NCBI GenBank assembly: GCA_902528515.1
Contig: CABZTD010000013.1
Span: 1 to 47,314 of the forward strand
Length of the DNA: 47,314 nucleotides
From: K189A clade bacterium
GTDB lineage: Bacteria; Pseudomonadota; Gammaproteobacteria; Pseudomonadales; Azotimanducaceae
Reading direction: 5' to 3'
Part shown: in pieces, positions 39,101 through 47,314 of the stretch
Position numbering within the stretch: position 1 is the first letter of the stretch
Layout: each line of letters starts with the position of its first letter
The notes under the pieces: generated by a model
The model's database searches: none
The model's input: only the letters and a program-made list of their open reading frames with translations
What the model was told of the DNA's origin: nothing
Program-made: the position numbers and the translations under genes

Positions 39101-39427
39101 GATGGTTTGAATCTTCATGCGCTGGGGATTTTGGCTGAGGCGCCAGTTCAGCGAACGATCCTTAGCTCTGATCACCTGGGTCAACGACATGTCCTTCTGC
39201 AGTTCTAGGAGCACACGCTGCTTCATTTCTGCTGCCGCTGCACGGGTGAAGGTAATTGCGAGAATTTCCTCGGGTTGTGTCACTTGAGCGAGTAATCTCA
39301 GGTAACGCTCTACCAGCAGTGATGTTTTCCCAGATCCAGCAGGTGCCTGTACAATGAAGGATCGATTTATCTGCAGGGCACGGTCGCGGTCAGCTTGATC
39401 CGGAGAAGCCGTTGTTGCTTTCGTCAC
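36191..39427 (-). CDS. AddA-like UvrD-type helicase with C-terminal nuclease
   Basis: A 1078-residue superfamily 1 helicase-nuclease. Walker A 'APAGSGKTSLL' at about 28-38, motif Ia 'ILAITFTRAAAAEMKQR', motif II 'LLVDEFQDTSHSQY', 'FFAVGDPMQSIYRFRDADV' (motif III), 'VMTIHKSKGLEF' (motif V) and 'RLLYVACTRAERSL' (motif VI). The C-terminal 250 residues form a RecB-type nuclease with 'MDRVFF' and 'WWIVDYKTAEPN' intact. It overlaps the upstream AddB-like gene by four bases (ATGA). Together they should process double-strand breaks for recombination, as AddAB or RecBCD do. A separate RecBCD may exist elsewhere. Confidence 0.9.
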   Translation of the reverse strand: MTKATTASPDQADRDRALQINRSFIVQAPAGSGKTSLLVERYLRLLAQVTQPEEILAITFTRAAAAEMKQRVLLELQKDMSLTQVIRAKDRSLNWRLSQNPQRMKIQTIDSFATEIATQIPGSQSAEGMRIEEQPAPLYLQAAQNTLGRLFSDDPSGLFVTEFLAALDNNANTAERVLTAMLAKRDQWLDVTGLITSLALSDYAAIKQTMTRAVSDLRREILSTVSAALMPRDREMIDTLARETDKQASLEALLPLILTQTGSIRKTVDRRQSKAFTDSALKAQTVDWLEELRERNLEGLLRTCSMLPQVDENSDKVVATGVTLALAASELETLLRKGQTIDFTGMLMRASQGLRDEEGPTELALYWDYKIKHLLVDEFQDTSHSQYRFFCLLTDGWGAEEGNTFFAVGDPMQSIYRFRDADVSIFGQCWEDGLPNVSLEPIRLRANFRSSHELVNWNNDLFKRLFPQNALPKLGAIPFSPAVAQRTHSDAMDNTTVVQLNAFTNEQLEAEAIANHVSALLMRHHAEEKYRIGILCRARTHLPSILRALQAANIAYTSTDIDALSESPVVTDLISLHKLLLRPAEQLAWHAILRSPMVGLSLNDLERFADAPDFEAFTLQQVEIDPAVERFANALSWARPKLYELPITEVIEGCWMRLGGVDAYPQSSMSQAQRWFDLLESMEEGALDPDAVQAKAKNLYAQDISQSPVQVMTIHKSKGLEFTHVILPNLGRQSRSEETDIMLWRPSNDDLLIGIKNDSVHNWLAFEEKNRQENETKRLLYVACTRAERSLWLSTASHSQRPQGLAKYLPPLAGEFNSPEKDAEKQPLVPPALQGHLCRLPPTYQWNPGDRDDNSYPSEAAEESDIESGRVRQRMTVETASETDVDERQNRFSLSVGNLVHQALAHIALGYRNGRVYDIDAVNAYLERHLPRLDAYPDQWQQVLAVALQHIDKTLKNPTGQWLLKAHAHGQVEWPITIAVDGVAKRLVMDRVFFYRDSWWIVDYKTAEPNPNQAVADFVTQEVSRYRGQLDQYSSALSLLLSDRPENFESSAMSASPIKTALYFTALPLLKALPTRLE

Positions 39428-42033
39428 AGTGCTGCCGCCATTTGACGTTTCTCATCCACACGGCACAACGATTTGAGATGACAGTATCGGCAGGCGTTGG
39501 GCTTTGGATCGACCCGAGCGTCTCCAGCTCCAATTTGGGCGGCCAAGTTCATCAGTTCGCTTCGCCATTCTATGCGTTGGGCTGCCCACCTGTTGTCAGG
39601 CTCAATGGTTTTCATCTTCCGGTGCTTCGTTGCGCCCAACTGAGGATTCTTGTCACCCACCCCGATAATTTTTTGATCATCATGTTTTAGTTGCGCGTAG
39701 TAGACACCGGCAATGTCGTCGCGGATAAGACTGTATAGGGGCAGTTGTGGTGCAGTCATCGGTTTGCTAAGCGCCGCTGCGCTCGACGTGTTTCCAGACT
39801 TGTAGTCTATGACAACGAGGTCATTGCCTACTTTGTCGAGGCGGTCAATGCGTAGCTGCAGTTGCCAATCCCCAAGATTAACGGTGTGACGATGCTCGGT
39901 TTCTATGACGTCAAAAGTATCCCGATCCGCCTCAATCGCCAACCAGTCTCTAATAAGTTTTATCAGTCTGATCTTCTCACTTTCCGCGAAAGGCTTTGGC
40001 AATTTGCCGTGCCGCTTCAACGCTTCCGCACAGATCGATTCCAGAGAATCTTCAGCCAAGGCCTTTACCTGGTCTGAATTCGGGGCAAGAGAATAAACCT
40101 TCTCCAGAATCCAGTGGAGTAAAGAACCGCGCTCCTTGGCGTCTAGTAAGTCTCGAGCCTCCAAAGGTTGTTGCAATCCCAAACGATAAACCGCAAAACC
40201 CATAAACGGACAAGCTGCATGAGTCTCGAGTCTACCGCTGCCACCGGCGATGAGGCCTACAGGGGCGGGGGAGCAATGAATATCTTGGCTTTCCATCAGA
40301 GCAGTTCTGCTCGGTTGCATATGCGGGTGACGATTGCTCAATTGAAATGGCGTGAAGGCCTCGCTACCCGGGGAAACATCACAAATGTCTGCTAGTAGAG
40401 TGGTCGGCTCCATAGGCATACCCTGATCGCTTTGAGCAAAGCTGAAGCATATTTGCTCACTGCGTCGCAGCCACCCGTCAAGCATCCGCTCCGCAAAGGC
40501 CAGCTCCTGGGTTTGAGAACTTCTGGGCATGCCGTGTGCCAGGGCAATCCTCCGAGGAATGAACGATGAGAGCTTAGCTCTGCCGGGAAACTGCTCGGCA
40601 CTCATGCCGCACACCCATAAGTGGGTAAATGTCAGGCCAGTAGATTCAAGCAATCCAAGGATTTGAATATTGCTGGCTAATCTCTTTGGTGCGAAGGTTT
40701 GATCAAGGGACCAATCAATGATGTTCAACGCTTCTGCATAGGTTAGTAGTGTGTCATCAGTCTGAAGGGCCAGGGTTGCAAGTGTTTCCTGGATTTGTCT
40801 TGTCGCCTGATATTGAAACGACCCCAGAGCCTTGGTCATCGGCCATTTGGCTGATGACAGCAAATCGAGCAAGTGTTTTATCCAGCGATCCAGTCGAGCT
40901 CGGGAGGGTAGTGCTGCCACGAGACTGAGCAGGGCCTGGGCATCAGCTACCTGGGCAAATGCGGTGACTTTTAGATGTCGACGAGCCTGTTTTGGCCAGC
41001 TCGACCTCAAATCGCTGCACCAAGGTAAGTAAAGAAAAGGGGAATTGAGCATCGGAGCAAGGGAGGTTTGATCTGCGGGCTGTTGTATCCAATCGAGAAA
41101 TATTCGGGCGTGACGCCACACGGGCTGACGGACAAGATTGTTGCCGCCGGAAATATCGAAGATTGGCGCACTGCTCCCGGACTCTGGAGACAAGGCCGCA
41201 GAAAACTGACGTAGCACACGATCATATCGTGCATCTAAATCGGGCACCACGACGCCAATGCGTGCGCTAGGAGTGGCCTCTAGAATATGACGACACCACT
41301 GGGAAGCTGCCATGAGTTCCTGCTCTTGCGTTTCGTAGCTGTGGTAGACCGCGTCCTTTGCTCCAGCCCAGTTGATCTTGGGCTTGGGCGTAAGACCTAA
41401 ATTAGCGTCGAATCTTGAATGCCAGGTTTGGTTGCTATACATCGCCACGCCAGACGTCAGCCGTCCGTCGAGTTCTTCGAAAAAACGAATTTCGTCGGGC
41501 GCTAAGTGCTCGATGTCGATTAGCATAGGGGGGGCTTCGATCAGGGGTAAAAGATCATCGATATGCTTGCAAAGCAATCCAGGCAAATCAGCCTCGACGG
41601 TTTCGGCACTCGAGATTTCTGGTTGAGCTCTATTGCACCAACCGCGGAAATAGGCGCTTCGGCTTGTATGCATTTGCGGGCTGTCGAGGTTGATGCCATA
41701 CCTGCGAGTCAGCATCCATGCCTCGACCGCACTACGACACTGGTTTTCTAGTCCGTTCGGAGCAGTCTGCTGAAACCTCATGTTGATGATATGAGCGGGC
41801 AGCAAACGAGTGGAAGTTAGCCCCGCCTCCTCTAAATGGGCATACAGCTCTAGCCAGAAACGACTCAAACTCTGGCATTTCAACGTTGTCCACGCTCGCC
41901 GTTTAGTTTCGATCATAGCGTGATCGAAAGCACTCGATAGTTCTCGCGCGAGACGCTCATTGGGGGTCAAAACACACGATCGTTCGAAATTCTCGAGAAG
42001 ATTACGGGGAATATGCGCGAAGGATTCAGGCAT
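39424..42033 (-). CDS. AddB-like PD-(D/E)XK nuclease, 'probable DNA repair protein' family
   Basis: About 869 residues from ATG 42033 (TTG 42057 also open; neither has a good ribosome site). The N-terminal part resembles a dead helicase of AddB type ('CVLTPNERLARELSSAF', 'IGVVVPDL', 'LWVCGMSAEQFPG'). The C-terminal nuclease has 'LRIDRLDKVGNDLVVIDYKS', with the D and DYK active residues present. Four Cys placed as in AddB, one in 'HAACPFMGF' and three in 'CRYCHLKSLC', probably hold a 4Fe-4S cluster. It resembles the family I know as TIGR03623. First gene of the unit, followed by the AddA-like gene. Confidence 0.85.
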   Translation of the reverse strand: MPESFAHIPRNLLENFERSCVLTPNERLARELSSAFDHAMIETKRRAWTTLKCQSLSRFWLELYAHLEEAGLTSTRLLPAHIINMRFQQTAPNGLENQCRSAVEAWMLTRRYGINLDSPQMHTSRSAYFRGWCNRAQPEISSAETVEADLPGLLCKHIDDLLPLIEAPPMLIDIEHLAPDEIRFFEELDGRLTSGVAMYSNQTWHSRFDANLGLTPKPKINWAGAKDAVYHSYETQEQELMAASQWCRHILEATPSARIGVVVPDLDARYDRVLRQFSAALSPESGSSAPIFDISGGNNLVRQPVWRHARIFLDWIQQPADQTSLAPMLNSPFLYLPWCSDLRSSWPKQARRHLKVTAFAQVADAQALLSLVAALPSRARLDRWIKHLLDLLSSAKWPMTKALGSFQYQATRQIQETLATLALQTDDTLLTYAEALNIIDWSLDQTFAPKRLASNIQILGLLESTGLTFTHLWVCGMSAEQFPGRAKLSSFIPRRIALAHGMPRSSQTQELAFAERMLDGWLRRSEQICFSFAQSDQGMPMEPTTLLADICDVSPGSEAFTPFQLSNRHPHMQPSRTALMESQDIHCSPAPVGLIAGGSGRLETHAACPFMGFAVYRLGLQQPLEARDLLDAKERGSLLHWILEKVYSLAPNSDQVKALAEDSLESICAEALKRHGKLPKPFAESEKIRLIKLIRDWLAIEADRDTFDVIETEHRHTVNLGDWQLQLRIDRLDKVGNDLVVIDYKSGNTSSAAALSKPMTAPQLPLYSLIRDDIAGVYYAQLKHDDQKIIGVGDKNPQLGATKHRKMKTIEPDNRWAAQRIEWRSELMNLAAQIGAGDARVDPKPNACRYCHLKSLCRVDEKRQMAAAL

Positions 42034-42204
42034 ACCCAAGTCTAACCAAGGCGGCAATCTTGGAACAATCTTTTGCGTGAGGTGCTGTCAACAAAACTCT
42101 GCTGCGGGTACCATACAAAGTGGACCCTGGCACCTTGCGTGGTATATCGGACATGTGAGAAGAGCCGAGGTTCAAAGCCAAAACCTCGAGTTATAGGATT
42201 AAAC

Positions 42205-42324
42205 ATGTGGCATCTAATTGAGGATTTTTTCGATCAAAATTTGATCATGAAAGCATTTCTGGGCCTGGGCTGGTTATGCGTCTTGATAATGTTCTGCAGT
42301 TTGGTTCAGCAAATCATCGCTTAG
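42205..42324 (+). CDS. Very small membrane protein (39 aa)
   Basis: ATG 42205 to TAG 42324 with AGGA six to seven bases upstream. The sequence begins MWHLIEDFFDQNLIMKAFL and continues as one hydrophobic helix ('FLGLGWLCVLIMFCSLVQQI'). The amphipathic acidic start plus a single membrane span is typical of short regulatory or structural membrane peptides. No family recognised. It sits between the divergent AddB-like gene and the TerB-like gene. Confidence 0.55.
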   Translation: MWHLIEDFFDQNLIMKAFLGLGWLCVLIMFCSLVQQIIA

Positions 42325-42429
42325 ACCTCCACCGCGACTTGTCTGAAACGGGATCGCGTGAAAGCCAAAAAACAAATTGAGAGGCTTTCGGATTAGAACT
42401 TTGGGCGAACCATAAGGAGTGCAATAAGT

Positions 42430-42828
42430 ATGTGGCTTTCGCTGTTAACCGGTGAACAAAAAGAAACGATGCTGCGTCTAGCGCATAACGTTATCGTTTC
42501 AGACGGTTTATTGGATCCTAATGAGGAGGGCATGCTAGAGGCATTTCGCCGAGAGATGGGGGTCTCTCGAAATTTTCAAATCGAATACTTGGAGCTGGCG
42601 GGAATAGATGCAATCTTCGCGGAGCGAAAAGAACGGCTCATTGTGCTCATGAACCTTTGCAAGCTCAGCTACGCCGATGGAGCCTTTGAAATAGAAGAAG
42701 AGTGCCTGATCAATGAAATTCGCAAAGTATTTGACGTAAGTGAAGCTCAGTTCAATATGCTGCAAGGGTGGATAAAGCGGATGATGTCCCTGGAAGAAGA
42801 GGGCGCAGCTCTGCTCGAGCTATCCTGA
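42430..42828 (+). CDS. TerB-like domain protein
   Basis: A 132-residue all-helical protein. The two halves each show the TerB pattern of a hydrophobic helix, an acidic loop and a helix: 'LAHNVIVSDGLLDPNEEGML' and 'LCKLSYADGAFEIEEECLI'. TerB-like domains bind metal through such acidic loops and occur in stress and envelope proteins; no other ter gene is here, so a tellurite role is not implied. GGAG is about ten bases before ATG. It is followed by the DUF465 gene after 35 bases, probably one transcript. Confidence 0.8.
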   Translation: MWLSLLTGEQKETMLRLAHNVIVSDGLLDPNEEGMLEAFRREMGVSRNFQIEYLELAGIDAIFAERKERLIVLMNLCKLSYADGAFEIEEECLINEIRKVFDVSEAQFNMLQGWIKRMMSLEEEGAALLELS

Positions 42829-42863
42829 TCTTGAGACCTTATCGCCTTAACTGAGGATACGTT

Positions 42864-43073
42864 TTGGATTTAGAAGATGATCGGGAACAGCGTATGCGCT
42901 GGCTCGAGACCCTGAAAACAGAACATCGAGACCTGGACGTGGCGATTAACCATCTGATGTCCAGTCGTCACCATGATAATATGCGCATCCAAAGGCTGAA
43001 ACGACGCAAGCTAAAATTAAAAGATTCGATTCATCAGCTAGAGAGCGAGCTGATCCCCGACTTGGACGCCTGA
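42864..43073 (+). CDS. DUF465 (YdcH-like) protein
   Basis: A 69-residue, highly charged helical hairpin, rich in Arg, Lys, His and Glu, of the DUF465 type ('LKTEHRDLDVAINHL', 'RIQRLKRRKLKLKDSI'). The start is TTG 42864, with GAGGA six bases upstream; no ATG precedes the conserved part. Three bases separate its stop from the ATG of the nucleotidase gene. Function of the family unknown. Confidence 0.88.
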   Translation: MDLEDDREQRMRWLETLKTEHRDLDVAINHLMSSRHHDNMRIQRLKRRKLKLKDSIHQLESELIPDLDA

Positions 43074-43076
43074 ACG

Positions 43077-44021
43077 ATGTCTTCGACGGCCTATGCCAAC
43101 CGATTTGGCGAGCAAAAAACTACGATGGAAAAGCCGCTCACCGTTGGTATTTCATCCACTGCGCTGTTTGACCTAAGTGTTTCCAATGAGCTTTATCAGC
43201 AAAAGGGGTTGGAAGCTTATCGCCGCTATCAAATTTCTCAGGAAGATGTTTCACTAGAACCGGGAGATGGCTTTTATCTTGTTGAGAAATTGCTAAATAT
43301 CAATAAGTTGAGCGATAGACATCTAGTAGAAATTTTACTTTTGTCTCGAAATTCCGCGGATACAGGGCTTCGGGTTTTCAATTCGATCCGTGCCTATGAC
43401 CTTAATATTACCCGGGCAGCCTTCTGCGGTGGAGAATCTCCTTATCGCTATATCAAGGCGTTTGGCTGTGACTTGTTTCTTTCGACGAATGCGGACGATG
43501 TCCGCTTGGCGCTTGCGCAAAACATTGCTGCAGCAACACTACTCGGGCGCACACGTCCATTAAAAGAATCGTCTGGTGAAGCGCTGAAACTTGCCTTCGA
43601 TGGGGATTCGGTACTGTTTTCAGACGAAGCAGAGCGGGTCTATCAGCAAAGTGGCCTAGACGCCTTCAGCGAATCCGAGTTGGATCGCGCCAATCACTCC
43701 CTTGCGGGAGGGCCCTTTAAGGCCTTCCTCTCGGCATTGCATCGCCTGCAGCAGGAATTTCCAGAATCCCCGAATCCGATCCGAACCGCCCTTGTGACTG
43801 CCCGAGGTGCTCCGGCCCACGAACGCGTGATTCGAACACTGAGAAATTGGGATATTCGGTTGGATGAATCCCTATTCTTGGGTGGTATGGAGAAGACCGA
43901 TTTTTTGCGAGCGTTTGAAGCCGACATATTCTTCGATGATCAAGCCACACACTGCAACCGCGCCTCGCCCCATATCCCCACTGGCCACGTGCCTCATGGC
44001 ATCGCTAATTTGAATAAATAA
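43077..44021 (+). CDS. 5'-nucleotidase (PF06189 type)
   Basis: A 314-residue protein of the 5'-nucleotidase family related to animal cytosolic NT5C1, which removes phosphate from nucleoside monophosphates. Motifs: 'VGISSTALFDLSVSNELYQQ', 'GLEAYRRYQ', 'LLSRNSADTGLRVFNSI', 'AFDGDSVLFSDEAERVYQ', 'TARGAPAHERVIRTLR', 'DIFFDDQATHC'. The HAD-type Asp residues in FDGD and FFDD are present. The ATG at 43077 has no clear ribosome site; ATG 43125 would give 298 residues and is possible. Coupled to the DUF465 gene in front. Confidence 0.87.
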   Translation: MSSTAYANRFGEQKTTMEKPLTVGISSTALFDLSVSNELYQQKGLEAYRRYQISQEDVSLEPGDGFYLVEKLLNINKLSDRHLVEILLLSRNSADTGLRVFNSIRAYDLNITRAAFCGGESPYRYIKAFGCDLFLSTNADDVRLALAQNIAAATLLGRTRPLKESSGEALKLAFDGDSVLFSDEAERVYQQSGLDAFSESELDRANHSLAGGPFKAFLSALHRLQQEFPESPNPIRTALVTARGAPAHERVIRTLRNWDIRLDESLFLGGMEKTDFLRAFEADIFFDDQATHCNRASPHIPTGHVPHGIANLNK

Positions 44022-44037
44022 CTACAAAAAATTTTTT

Positions 44038-44043
44038 TATAAT
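44038..44043 (+). promoter_or_regulatory. -10 element upstream of cysB
   Basis: A perfect TATAAT in a strongly AT-rich stretch about 75 bases before cysB. No good -35 lies 16-18 bases upstream, so the promoter is only likely. Confidence 0.35.
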
Positions 44044-44093
44044 TTAAAGGCTACGATGGTGCACCGTTCGAAAGCTGCATCTAGCCTTTATAA

Positions 44094-45104
<1,011 letters not shown>

Positions 45105-45287
45105 GACCCCGCTCAGGCCGTTAAGCCTGAACGACATCAATGATGTTCTGGCGGTGCAGGCTACATTCCGTTTTTTTTGCTCCTTTCCAACATCAGCGCC
45201 CCGCACGCTCGTGATCATCGGAGCCAATATTGCGTGCGCATAGCCGGCAGCGGATGGATACAAAGCCTTGATTGTGAGGAGCATGAT

Positions 45288-45918
45288 ATGGCAGCTCTTA
45301 TTAGCGAATATAATTTTATAAATCCGCAGGCGTCCTTCCGACTTGGGATTGAATTTTAACAGTCTGCTCAGCTGCCCCTGAGCCGATGAAACTGCGAAAT
45401 TTGTATCCTTTTCGCGGAAGGGAATATTGCTGCAGGTGATACTTTGTCCCTACCGTTGACCAATAATCTAGGCTTTGAGTTTTTCGGTTTTTCTGCGTAG
45501 GTGGTCGACTTTTCTGACACCGCAGCATTTATCGCGGCCATTGAGGTAAGAACCGAAACGTCCCTTCTCCTTGACGAGACCTTGTACGCCAAAGGGATCC
45601 AGATACAGCATTTCAATAGCCTACTAGTGGTGCACACGCACGGTGTCCATATATAGGCAAGTTTCCTCTTGCGGTCGCCAGTATCCAAAGAGAAAACGTC
45701 AACCTTCAAGCCCAGCGCTTGGTCGAGATCAAATATTACGACGTTTTCTGCAACACCGAAGGAAAGTGCTACCCTGCTAGGTTCGAGCGATCTCAGCGCC
45801 TATTGCAAAAGTAATCGAGCATGCTCAAGCCGCGGGTACTTGCTCGGTAATTGACGAATATTTGCTTGATCTAAAGGTGTCACCGGGGATTCCTCTGAAG
45901 TACAGAGTGTGTTGGTAA
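45288..45918 (+). pseudogene. Relic of an unidentified gene of about 205 codons
   Basis: GAGGAG at 45276-45281 and ATG 45288, six bases apart, make a perfect start, but the frame stops after 23 codons (TAA at 45357) and again at TGA (45387) and a TAG near 45499. In between it still reads as protein: 'LFAEGNIAAGDTLSLPL', 'NNLGFEFFGFS', 'FSDTAAFIAAIE', 'LLLDETLYAKGIQIQHF', 'LLVVHTHGVHI'. After a shift near 45655 a second frame gives 'ASIQRENVNLQAQRLVEIKY' and 'YDVFCNTEGKCYPARFER'; after another shift near 45812 a third frame gives 'VIEHAQAAGTCSVIDEYLL' and ends at TAA 45918. At least two frameshifts and three stops. I do not recognise the family. Confidence 0.6.
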
Positions 45919-46014
45919 GCCAGGCCTGAAGTGACGAACGTTAACAACCGGTTGTCCGTTAAAAAAATACCCTCTTGCTATATGCTTACGCGAAAATTCA
46001 GCTAGGGAATTGCG

Positions 46015-46623
46015 GTGGATATTTTGTGTTTGGATTTGGAAGGCGTATTGGTGCCAGAGGTCTGGCAGGCAGTAGCAAAAGAGACCGAGATTCCGCAGTT
46101 GCTGAAGACGACGAGAGATATTCCTAACTACGATGATCTGATGAATTATCGCCTCGGTATCATTAACCAACATGGCATTTCCCTAAGCCAGATTCAGGCT
46201 GAAATAGCCAAGTTAACACCCTTACCCGGGGCCCCAGATTTTCTTCGCTGGGCTCGACGGCATTTTCAGGTTGCCATCATCTCCGATACTTTTTACGAAT
46301 TCGCCAAGCCCCTCATGGCGCAACTTGAGGAGCCTTTCTTGCTCTGCCATAAGCTTAAAACTGAGGAAGATCGCATCGTTGGGTATCGCCTTAGACAAAA
46401 GGATCCTAAACGCAACTCGGTTAAAGCCTTTAAATCTCTATCACTGAACGTCATCGCCGCGGGAGATTCGTTCAACGATGTGTCGATGTTAGAGGAAGCT
46501 GATGCAGGGTTTTTTTTTCAAGCACCGGATAATGTGCGGCAGCAATTCCCTCAGTACCCTTTGGCGACAAACTATAGGGGGCTGCAGCGCCTCATTCTGC
46601 AAGCCCAGGCGGAGTTCAGCTGA
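46015..46623 (+). CDS. thrH: Phosphoserine phosphatase / homoserine phosphotransferase ThrH
   Basis: A 202-residue HAD-family enzyme that moves phosphate from phosphoserine to homoserine and so links serine and threonine synthesis. It starts at GTG 46015, with AGGGA about six bases upstream; the N-terminus 'MDILCLDLEGVLVPE' with Asp7 and Glu9 (ThrH uses DxE) fits only this start. Further motifs: 'TTRDIPNYDDLM', 'IISDTFYEFAKPLM', 'RLRQKDPKRNSVKAFKSL', 'VIAAGDSFNDVSML'. Length is that of Pseudomonas ThrH. Confidence 0.95.
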   Translation: MDILCLDLEGVLVPEVWQAVAKETEIPQLLKTTRDIPNYDDLMNYRLGIINQHGISLSQIQAEIAKLTPLPGAPDFLRWARRHFQVAIISDTFYEFAKPLMAQLEEPFLLCHKLKTEEDRIVGYRLRQKDPKRNSVKAFKSLSLNVIAAGDSFNDVSMLEEADAGFFFQAPDNVRQQFPQYPLATNYRGLQRLILQAQAEFS

Positions 46624-46740
46624 CGCATCAGATCAGACGTTCACGTTTATTCAAAGTCAGATACCATGGGCGTTAGTCGTGGTCGGGCGCTGACAAAAGG
46701 TCAAAGTTCAGAGATATATGATTGAGGGTGGAGAGAAAAA

Positions 46741-47314
46741 ATGAGCCAAGGTTTAAAGTTTCGCACGGCTATACAGGCGTCTGCGCCAAAGCCTCTTCAA
46801 ATCCCGGGAACGATCAATGCCTACACGGCTCTCATGGCTGAGCGTGTTGGTCATCATGCGATTTACCTTTCTGGTGGTGGTGTGGCGAATGCGTCCTACG
46901 GACTGCCCGATCTCGGTATGACCTCGCTCAACGATGTTCTCGAGGACGTGAGGCGAATAACTGGGGCAACGGATTTACCTCTGCTGGTGGATATCGATAC
47001 GGGTTGGGGTGGAGCTTTTAATATTGCGAAGACCGTTCGCGACATGACCGCAGCGGGCGCAGCGGCTGTGCACATCGAAGACCAGGTGGCCCAAAAGCGC
47101 TGCGGACATCGGCCCAATAAGGCCATCGTTTCGACAGGAGAAATGGTCGATCGAATCAAGGCTGCGGTAGATGCTAAATCGGACAACAACTTCGTCGTAA
47201 TGGCGCGTACCGATGCCCTTTCTGTCGATGGTCTGAATGCAGTGATTGATCGTGCCGGAGCATTTGCTGAGGCGGGCGCCGACGCTATTTTTGCCGAGGC
47301 GATGACCGAAATTA
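46741..47314 (+). CDS. prpB: Methylisocitrate lyase (3' truncated by window edge)
   Basis: The first 191 residues of PrpB, which splits 2-methylisocitrate into pyruvate and succinate in the methylcitrate cycle of propionate breakdown. Start ATG 46741 after a GGAGAG site. Motifs: '[19 protein letters not shown]', '[19 protein letters not shown]' (Asp84 and Asp86 bind Mg2+), 'HIEDQ', and the catalytic loop '[12 protein letters not shown]' with Cys121. 'VMARTDAL' follows. The frame runs off the right edge without a stop. prpC and other genes of the pathway probably continue outside (inference). Confidence 0.96.
   Translation, partial: MSQGLKFRTAIQASAPKPLQIPGTINAYTALMAERVGHHAIYLSGGGVANASYGLPDLGMTSLNDVLEDVRRITGATDLPLLVDIDTGWGGAFNIAKTVRDMTAAGAAAVHIEDQVAQKRCGHRPNKAIVSTGEMVDRIKAAVDAKSDNNFVVMARTDALSVDGLNAVIDRAGAFAEAGADAIFAEAMTEI

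Overview
The window is a piece of a gammaproteobacterial chromosome, most likely marine. The evidence is the block tig-clpP-clpX-lon-hupB-ppiD, the yafS-like methyltransferase/rnhA/dnaQ cluster next to an mltD relic, and the genes nhaB, nudC, sohB, nfuA, cysI with a DUF934 gene, cysB, thrH and prpB. A calcium-binding thrombospondin-type-3 repeat protein, an acrylyl-CoA reductase-like gene and an NhaB antiporter fit a marine relative of the Cellvibrionales/Halieaceae, but that placement is inference. I see no CRISPR array, insertion sequence, integrase, prophage, rRNA or tRNA gene.

Layout. 1-3370: 3' part of a very large surface or secreted protein. 3.8-5.2 kb: aldehyde dehydrogenase. 5.6-9.6 kb: iron-regulated locus with a DUF6607 lipoprotein divergent from a TonB-dependent siderophore receptor; two overlapping Fur boxes lie over the receptor promoter. 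10.1-11.7 kb: a DUF4920-like exported protein and an unknown protein built from asparagine-marked heptads. 12.1-20.8 kb: protein quality control block (trigger factor, ClpXP, Lon, HU, PpiD). 20.8-22.4 kb: decayed mltD. 22.5-24.6 kb: methyltransferase-rnhA-dnaQ, translationally coupled. 24.7-31.1 kb: NhaB, NudC, SCP2-like protein, SohB, AcuI/YhdH-like reductase, CPA2 antiporter. 31.2-33.3 kb: sulfite reductase CysI and its DUF934 partner. 33.5-36.1 kb: small membrane protein, a frame-disrupted small gene, NfuA, DAHP synthase. 36.2-42.0 kb: AddA/AddB-like helicase-nuclease pair. 42.2-45.1 kb: 39-residue membrane peptide, TerB-like protein, DUF465 protein, 5'-nucleotidase, CysB. 45.3-45.9 kb: a second gene relic. 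46.0 kb to the end: ThrH and the start of PrpB.

How the genes work together: ClpXP, Lon, trigger factor and PpiD handle folding and turnover of proteins in cytosol and periplasm. CysI with DUF934 makes sulfide under the likely control of CysB. NfuA supplies Fe-S clusters, which CysI and the AddB-like nuclease both need. The AddAB-like pair is predicted to process double-strand breaks.

The most unusual content is (1) the Asn-heptad protein at 10.9 kb, (2) three genes caught in decay beside intact housekeeping genes (mltD with a lost catalytic Glu, the 45.3-45.9 kb relic, and the 34.0-34.3 kb gene split by an apparent 4-bp TTTA duplication), (3) an open 150-codon extension upstream of the DUF6607 lipoprotein, and (4) two very short membrane-protein genes. 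I did not find a multi-gene system that I can defend as wholly new.
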